From assembly GCA_002897115.2 (NCBI GenBank), contig BCIH01000006.1:319250-383249 (forward strand): DNA of 64,000 nt, given 5' to 3'. The stretch comes from Prototheca cutis (Eukaryota > Chlorophyta > Trebouxiophyceae > Chlorellales > Chlorellaceae). The position numbers were made by a program, and so were the translations under genes. This document shows positions 57,744 to 64,000 of the stretch, piece by piece; within the stretch, counting starts at the first letter, position 1, and every line of letters begins with the position of its first letter. The notes beneath the pieces were generated by a model, which saw only the letters and a program-made list of their open reading frames with translations, did no database searches and was not told the DNA's origin.

Positions 57744-59073
57744 ATGGGTCCCGGCCCTATCGTGCTGGCTCTGCTGTTCCTGGCAGGTGGGCCCACCCTG
57801 GCAGCGGAGGTGTCTGAACCATGCCTCAAGACCGGGGCCGCCCTGGTGACCTGCAGCAGGGCTCTGGTCCACACAACTGATGCCCAGGAGTGCTGCCTGC
57901 TCCTGCAAGACTACGAAAAGCACTCCTGCTCGCGGTAAGAAGAATTGGGGGGCCGGGGGGTTGGTTTGATGACACGCAATAGAGTCCCAGCCAAGGTGTA
58001 GGTCTGAATTTTCTGAACTTTGGCCCGGAGCCCCAGCATGGCCCCATTTCACACCCTTCAGGCGAGGCACACGGGAGCAGCTGCTGCGTGAGAAGGGGGA
58101 GCTGATGGACCCCATGCCCCACTTGCACTTTTTGCGCCGCGTGTGTGCCCCCGGCACCACTGCGCGCACCAAGGAACTCTTGACGGAGCAGCACGTCGCG
58201 GCCGCCGAGTGGCAGGCGGCCGACCGCGGCGAGCGCAGGGGGGCCGCGGCCGGGCGGGAGGGCAAGCACAAACCCACTGACGCACACAAGGAGCAGCTCT
58301 CCGTGCTGCCCGTGCTGACAGTGGAGGAGGGCCTGGACACAAGGCCAGCTTCACTCGACATCCACCTCCGTGGCCCTGGTGCGAATTCTAGCTTGGGGGT
58401 GGGAGTTTTTCTTTCTTTCCATTTTTTGGGGGGAGGGACCACCAGCACACACATGCCTGGGCCAGGCATCCAGGCTGATCCTTCACATCACTGCAACTCC
58501 CTTTCTTTCCCCACCCTTCAAATCACAGTGTACCGCCTGCGTGAGGCCGTGGAGCTCCTGCGTGATCTGGCTTCCCGACACGGCGGCCGCCCCCGGGACG
58601 AGCTGGTAGGGAACAAGTATGGCGACGAACCCGCGGGCGCATCAGCACGCCGTCTGATGCGGCCGGCACAGCGTGGGGCAGCGGCGTCGACTGCCAGTTC
58701 CGAGCCGCAGCGGATGTGCGCGTGCGCGCTGGCCGAGCCCTGGGGGTGGCTGCCGGCGCCGGTGCTGGCGGCGCGGCACGCGCTGTGCGCCTGGGCCTGC
58801 GAGCACCACACCGCGCTGGGCGTGGCGCTGGGGTTGGAAGTCACCGCGGCCNTGGTCCTGGGTCTGGCCTGGCTGGCTTGGCAGGCTTCCGCCGGCGATA
58901 GTGGCTGCCTTGGCATGGGTGCCTGTGGAGCGACGGGTTCCCACGCCCGGGATACGGCCGGAACAAAGGCGGGCGCGACCTCAGACTCCCACATCCAGGG
59001 CGCACCAACGGGGGCGATCGCGCGGGCCTGCGACCACGTGGACGCCTGCCGCCAACCTCTGCTGGGCAACTGA
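57744..59073 (+). CDS. Unknown secretory-pathway membrane protein, Cys-rich N-terminus
   Basis: Exons 57744-57934, 58062-58378 and 58529-59073 close in phase at 350 aa. A signal peptide (MGPGPIVLALLFLAGGPTLA) leads into a small Cys-rich part (EPCLKTGAALVTCSRAL, AQECCLLLQDYEKHSCSR) with six cysteines, then a charged, Arg/Glu-rich middle (EWQAADRGERRGAAAGREGK), a helix VYRLREAVELLRDLASRHGG, a second Cys/Trp-rich hydrophobic part (LCAWACEHHTALGVALGLEV) and a membrane helix ending VLGLAWLAWQAS with one N at 58852. The tail is Gly/Ala/Thr-rich and polar. I do not recognise the family. The paired cysteines suggest an oxidising lumen or cell surface. Likely lineage-specific. Confidence 0.65.
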
Positions 59074-59756
59074 GATATGCGTGTACCTTGCCGCAGGGTT
59101 GGCCGAGGCCCGTCGGGGCCATCCGCACAGGCGGCCCCCGTGCGCAAGTCCGGGCCCCACTCTGCCGTCGTAGGCTGTGCTGACATGCCCCTATTGCATG
59201 AGCACAGTCGCCCGGAGCCCCGTACAGACAGACAACTGCCTTGCATGCGTGCCGCCGCAGGATGAGCGCAGGTGTAACCTCCCTTGTTTGTTTGTGCCGT
59301 GGCCGAATTGCATCATGCTTTCATTTCTTTTCTTCCAGGGCTGCAGCTCATGTGTGTCGACATGGACACCCCCCGCCCCGACCACCAGCTCCAAAACCAG
59401 AAACCAAACACACCCATTTGATGATGAGGAAACCCCTCACCCCCCTTGTACGCACAAGAGCCCGGCACACTGTGCAGAAATGGAAGTGATGGGATGCCTG
59501 CAGTGCAGGACGCAAACAGCCCGGCTGACATACAAAAAGGTTTCTTTCCGGTTTCAGGGATGGGCCCCGATGTAGCTGATGGCAGCAAAGCAAACCCAGT
59601 TGAAGTGCGCAGGCGAGCCCAAATTTGGTGACGTCGCGTAATCACGGTCATCCGCCCCAAGAAATGACATTCAGCAAAAGTGCACCTGTTATCTCGTGCT
59701 CCTGCATTCTTTTCACCTCATAAGAAATGTGTTGCTGAGGTTCTTTGCCGCCTTGC
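59074..59756. other. Intergenic, secretory protein 3' end / GluTR promoter
   Basis: 683 bp between two plus-strand genes. Open frames here have no family resemblance. Confidence 0.45.
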
Positions 59757-61553
59757 ATGGAGGCCTCCCGGCTGCGGTCGTGCGGGGTGGCGGCATCCCC
59801 CGGAGGGGTGCTGGCCGGGAACCCCGCCGCCCCTCGTGCCGGCTCGGCGTTTTTCACCACCCGGCGTCCCCACCACCGTGATGCACGTGCATGCAGGGTG
59901 CAGGCCTCGACTGATCTGGGCCTGCACCTGCCGCCCACACACCAGCAGTCCTCGTCGCAACAGGCGCTCGAGCAGTTGCGGGCCACCAAGGGCACCAACC
60001 GTGAGTCGGCGCATTCCTTCTGGGCTGCATTTTGTATTTCGAGGGCCCAAGGGTGGTGTGGTGTGCCCTGTCCATTTGTCAGGCACCGGTCTACCGGCTG
60101 GACCAGCTGAAAATGTGTGTGGTTCTGGAAGTTTGGCCTGGCCTGACCCACTCACTCCCGCACATACGACCGTGCAGGCTATGCCATGGAGCGTCGGTCC
60201 AGCATCATCTCCATCGGACTGACCTTCCACAGTGCGCCCGTGGACCTGCGCGAGAAACTAGCGGTTCCCGAGCCCGAGTGGCCGCGGGCGATGACCGAGC
60301 TCTGCGCCTACCCGCACGTGGAGGAGGCCGCGGTGCTGTCGACGTGCAATCGCATGGAGCTGTACATTGTTGGACTCAGCTTCCACCGTGCGGTGCGCGA
60401 GGTGGAGGACTGGCTGTGCCGCACCGGGGGCGTGCCGCTGGCCGAGCTGCGGCCTCACCTGTTTTTGCTCCGCGACGGCGACGCGGCGGCGCACCTGCTG
60501 CACGTCGCGGCGGGTTTGGACTCCATGGTCCTTGGTGAAGGCCAGATCCTGGCCCAGGTGAAGCAGGTGTCGGCCGCGGGGCAGGGGTGCCCTGCCTTTG
60601 GCCGCCTGCTCCACGCCCTGTTCAAGGCCGCCGTGACGGCGGGCAAGCGCGTCCGAGCCGAGACAGGTATCGCCGCGGGGGCGGTGTCCGTTTCCAGCGC
60701 GGCGGCGGAACTCGCTGCCACACAGCTTCCCGGGGGCGACCTGGCTTCCGCTCGGATTGCCGTCCTGGGCGCGGGCAAGATGGCACGCCTGCTGGCGCGG
60801 CATTTAGCCGCCAAGGGCGCGAGGCAGCTGACTGTCGTGAATCGCAGCACGGAGCGCACGGCGGCGTTAGCAGCCGACTGCCCCGAACTGGAAATCGAGT
60901 CCTTCCCGCTGCATCGCCTGCGCGAAGCGGTCAGCACGTCAGATGTCGTGTTCACCGCTTCGTCAGCCGAGGAAGTGGTAGTAACAAGGGAACTTGTCAA
61001 AGGCCTCCCCGCCCCGCCCTCACAATCATCAGGTGGCCTTCGGCGTTTTTTCGACATTGCCGTGCCGCGCAACGTCGCGGGCGACTTGACCCCGGAGCGC
61101 GACGGTGCGCGGGTGTTTAACGTCGACGACCTGCGGGACGTCGTGAGCGCCAATGTCGGCGAGCGGGCCCGCGCGGCGGCTGAAGCGGAGGCATTGATAG
61201 CAGAGGAGCAGGCGGCGTTTGAGGCGTGGCGGGAATCACTCGGCGCGGTGCCCACCATCAAGGCCCTGCGCGGCAAGGCCGAGGCCATCCGGGCTCTGGA
61301 AGTGGACAAGGCCCTCCAACGCCTGGGCGACGACCTCACCGCCAAGCACCGCCGCGCGATCGAGGACTGCACACGCGCCATCGTCAACAAGCTCCTGCAC
61401 GGGCCCATGGCCGCGCTCCGAGGTGGCGGGCCGGGCGCCGACTGCGCCGACCCAGCCCGAACCCTCGCAGACATCGAGGCGCTGGAGCGCATGTTTGACT
61501 TGACCGCCGCCGCCCAGGAAGCCGCCCTCGCCGCCGCCCGCGGACGCAAGTGA
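59757..61553 (+). CDS. HEMA: Glutamyl-tRNA reductase (HemA), plastid
   Basis: First committed enzyme of plastid 5-aminolevulinate and tetrapyrrole synthesis: reduces glutamyl-tRNA(Glu) to glutamate-1-semialdehyde with NADPH. Exons 59757-60000 and 60178-61553 join in phase at 539 aa, like plant HEMA. The first 60 or so residues are a transit peptide (SRLRSCGVAASPGG...). The catalytic domain has STCNRMELY with the active-site Cys, then HLLHVAAGLDSMVLGEGQ and ILAQVKQV. The NADPH domain has IAVLGAGKMARLLARHLAAK, and FFDIAVPRNV and VFNVDDLRDVV follow. The C-terminal dimerisation helix region ends in an Ala-rich tail. In plants the N-terminal part before the catalytic core is the heme/GluTR-binding regulatory region; here it is present but I cannot tell whether it keeps that role. 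High-confidence call. Confidence 0.96.
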
Positions 61554-61987
61554 AGAATGTCGGCCTCGGTTGACGCTCGTGTGTTTTTGTGCGTGCACAC
61601 GGTAGGCAGCACGCGATGCCTTGTCCTTGCCAGAGCTGGTGCCGAGAAGAATGAGCATGGAGAATCTCATTGAAGAATCGCGCTCGACCGAGGGGCGGGG
61701 TTNTGCATCGCCCTCCCGATCGTGTCATTGCTAGCACACCAGGCGTTCTGTGCACCCTGATCCATTTAATTCCAAGGAGAAGCAGCTTCTTGTGTACATC
61801 GAGGAAGCACGAAGGCAGTGGCCGTGAAGGGCACTTAGGAGGATCCTTCGCACTGTGCATGTACGAATGTTCATTGCTATGGGGCGAGGGTTTCTCAAAG
61901 AACCAGTCGGGCACGTCATCGCAGGAGCGACCCACAAAACGATCCGAACCAATCCCCCCACCCACACACATATTCCTTCGTTCCAAT
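61554..61987. other. Intergenic, GluTR 3' end / GLYR promoter
   Basis: 434 bp between two plus-strand genes, with one N at 61703. No exon seen. Confidence 0.45.
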
Positions 61988-64000
61988 ATGTGTATCATGA
62001 CAGTGAGAATCGAAGGAAGCCTGGGCATGCGACATTCGCTGGCTGCCCCGGCGGGCTGGGCCAGGCCGCCCGGGGCCTTGGCTCCCCGTCGTGCAAGCCA
62101 GCTGAGGTGCCGCGCAACCGCCAAACCCATCCCCCGCGCGGATCCAGCGGACGTACGAGTAGGGTTTCTAGGACTCGGCATCATGGGCAAGCCGATGGTG
62201 AGTCATGGACAGCAACCGGGACATCCGGATACTGGTTGGGAGCCGTGGTGGGTCTCCAGGCCCTCAACGACNCGAAGGGNCCCGTGCCGACAGTGTGGGC
62301 GTGATGGAGGGGTGACAAGAATCAGCAGCCCGTCAGAAACGTTGCAGATCGCTCACTTCACACCTGTGACAGGCTCTCAATCTTGTAAAGCATGGGTACG
62401 ACATCGTGGTCTGGAACAGGAGCCCAGACCCTTGTGACGACTTGGCCGCCGGTGGAGCAAAGGTGTGTACGCTGGGTGGTCAGCAGCGTGCCAGTCCGCA
62501 GCATTTCATCTGGTTGGGTCCGTGGTGTTGAGCATGGGATCTGAACACTCCACAGAACCCTTTATACACGTTTATGACACATGATTGCTGCAGGTGCTAG
62601 ACTCGCCAGCCGCCGTCACGGCTGCCTGTGACATCACAGTGGCCATGCTCGCAGACCCACATGCGTGTCACCAGGTGGCCTTTGGGCCGGCGGGTGCAGT
62701 GGAGGGTCTGGGACCGGGCAAGGGCTACATCGACGCGAGCACGGTGGACAGCACCACCTCACGCTCCATCNGCGACGCCGTGNCAAAGNCCGGGGCAGCG
62801 TTCCTCGAGGCGCCGGTGTCTGGGTCAAAGGGACCTGCCGAACAGGGAACGCTGATTTTCATGACCGCAGGTCGGCCGATTCAGTTGTTGTTGTTGTTGG
62901 CGACAATGGAAGTTTATTTGGAAAAGAGGCTGCGACGTGCAGGGTACTCAGCATCCGTGGTTTCTCGAGGGCTATGTGCATAGATCTGTGCGCGTGGTCC
63001 ACGTGGTTCCTGTGCAACCTCCCCCGAGGTTTGTCCCATCCTCTCCCTGGGGATAAGGAGGACAGCAAGAAGACTTTGAGCTCACAAGTGCCAAGTCCCC
63101 CAAGCCAGCAACCACCCAACCGCCAGGGGATGAACAGCTGTACCAGGCAGCCATCCCGATGCTGGAGGCCATGGGCAAGATGAATGTGTACCTGGGCCCC
63201 ACTGGAGAAGCAGCCAACATGAAGCTGGTCATCAACATGATCATGGTNCGCTTTGCACTGGGCGCACTGGAGAATGAACATCGTCATCTTTGAGGAAACA
63301 CACGCAGCCTCTGGGATGGACAAGGATTATTCCGAAAATGGGATTTCAACTGGCCGCAATCCCCCCCCCCCCTACCACCACCACTCACCCCAACCCACCC
63401 TCGATTCTGCAGGGATCCCAGATGGCAGCGCTTGCTGAAGGTATGGGCTGTCGATGGGGCCTCGCCTGCTACATGTGGCATGTGCATTCCATTGAATATG
63501 CATCCACACATTACAAGGTCATCCCCTTNCACACAACGCCACTGTAGGGATTGCACTGTGTGGGAAGAGCGGCCTGAGCCCGCAGCAGCTGATCGCCATT
63601 TTGAATCATTCGGCCATGGCTTCGCCCATGGTAGCCCTCAAGGTAGTTCTGGAGGCTGGGGCGTGTTGGGTGTGATTCTCTGTTTTCNCAGTGCCTGATC
63701 TGGTTAATAGTGTGGTTGCCCTGGGGGGCTGCCTTGACGTGCTGGATCCGACCTGGGGAGGGAGAACAAACCCAGTACCACATTCCATTCATCAAACGTA
63801 CTCCAGGGTCCTGCAATGGTCGAGGGCAAGTTCCCACCGGCATTTCCACTCAAACACCAGCAAAAGGACATGCGACTTGCTTTGGAAAATGGCAGCAGCG
63901 TGGGGCAGTACCTCCCTGTTGCCGCGGCCGCGAATGAACTCTACCTCAAGGTACGCTAGGGGAGGGCTGTGTGTTGGGGGAGGGGTCGATGGCATCAACG
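61988..64000 (+). CDS. GLYR: Glyoxylate / succinic semialdehyde reductase (GLYR), partial
   Basis: Beta-hydroxyacid dehydrogenase that detoxifies glyoxylate and succinic semialdehyde with NADPH. Exons 61988-62197, 62373-62462, 62594-62870, 63127-63245, 63413-63440, 63548-63642, 63807-63950; the last ends at a good donor (CTCAAG|GTACGC), and the C-terminal exons lie beyond the window. An Arg/Ala-rich N-terminus suggests plastid or mitochondrial targeting. Motifs: Rossmann VGFLGLGIMGKPM, YDIVVWNRSPD, GKGYIDASTVD, catalytic-site FLEAPVSGSKGPAEQGTL, NMKLVINMIM (catalytic Lys), and FPLKHQQKDMRLALENG, all matching plant GLYR rather than 6-phosphogluconate dehydrogenase. Ns at 62771, 62783 and 62789 fall in coding sequence; several others are intronic. 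Start could also be 61997 or 62027 in the same frame. Confidence 0.9.

Overview
This window reads as nuclear DNA of a unicellular green alga. The genes are split by many short GT-AG introns (mostly about 50-350 nt), exons are GC-rich, and the proteins are plant-type: a fused BIO3-BIO1 biotin enzyme, glutamyl-tRNA reductase and 2-isopropylmalate synthase with transit-peptide-like N-termini, CBSX3, and a DUF707 pair. A trebouxiophyte (Chlorella/Auxenochlorella-like) is my best guess; that is inference and not proven by the sequence. There are two 100-N assembly gaps, both flanked by poly-C, and about 17 isolated N calls. I found no tRNA, rRNA, transposon, CRISPR array or prokaryotic operon.

Layout. 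0.4-9 kb: BIO3-BIO1 fusion (-), then two tandem DUF707 paralogues (-) with the same intron positions. 9.4-17 kb: an unknown plastid-type protein (+), PEX7 (-), 2-isopropylmalate synthase (+) and the splicing factor SF3B6/p14 (-). 17.5-28.5 kb: a type II membrane glycosyltransferase-like protein (+), the tri-snRNP protein SART1/Snu66 (-) and the ribosome-recycling ATPase ABCE1/RLI1 (+). 29-44 kb: a run of eight minus-strand genes: NELF-B-like elongation factor, the tiny MOZART1 gene, the Golgi SNARE GOS1, ESCRT-III CHMP1, a CRAL-TRIO protein, an HMG-box-like protein, CBSX3 and a Tim17-family protein. 44-51.6 kb: a coiled-coil membrane protein (+) and a leucine-rich-repeat receptor-like kinase (-, interrupted by a gap). 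53-64 kb: a PPR protein (-), a DUF1640/CCDC90-type mitochondrial protein (-), an unknown secretory-pathway membrane protein (+), glutamyl-tRNA reductase (+) and the start of a glyoxylate/succinic-semialdehyde reductase (+, cut by the window end).

The genes are ordinary neighbours on a compact chromosome and do not form one pathway. Loose themes are RNA processing (SF3B6, SART1), translation and transcription control (ABCE1, NELF-B), membrane traffic (GOS1, CHMP1, PEX7, CRAL-TRIO) and plastid or mitochondrial metabolism (biotin, leucine, tetrapyrrole, glyoxylate). Most exon models were built by hand: donors and acceptors were chosen so that the phase is kept and the homology runs through. Totals divide by three for 21 of the 25 genes. 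SART1, NELF-B, the coiled-coil gene and the receptor kinase contain exons I could only place approximately. The reductase at the right edge is phase-consistent but incomplete.

The observations most worth a second look are the NELF-B homologue and its 67-bp spacing from MOZART1, the LRR-transmembrane-kinase architecture in an alga, the DUF707 duplication with loss of an acidic triad in one copy, and very long C tracts and GT repeats inside introns.
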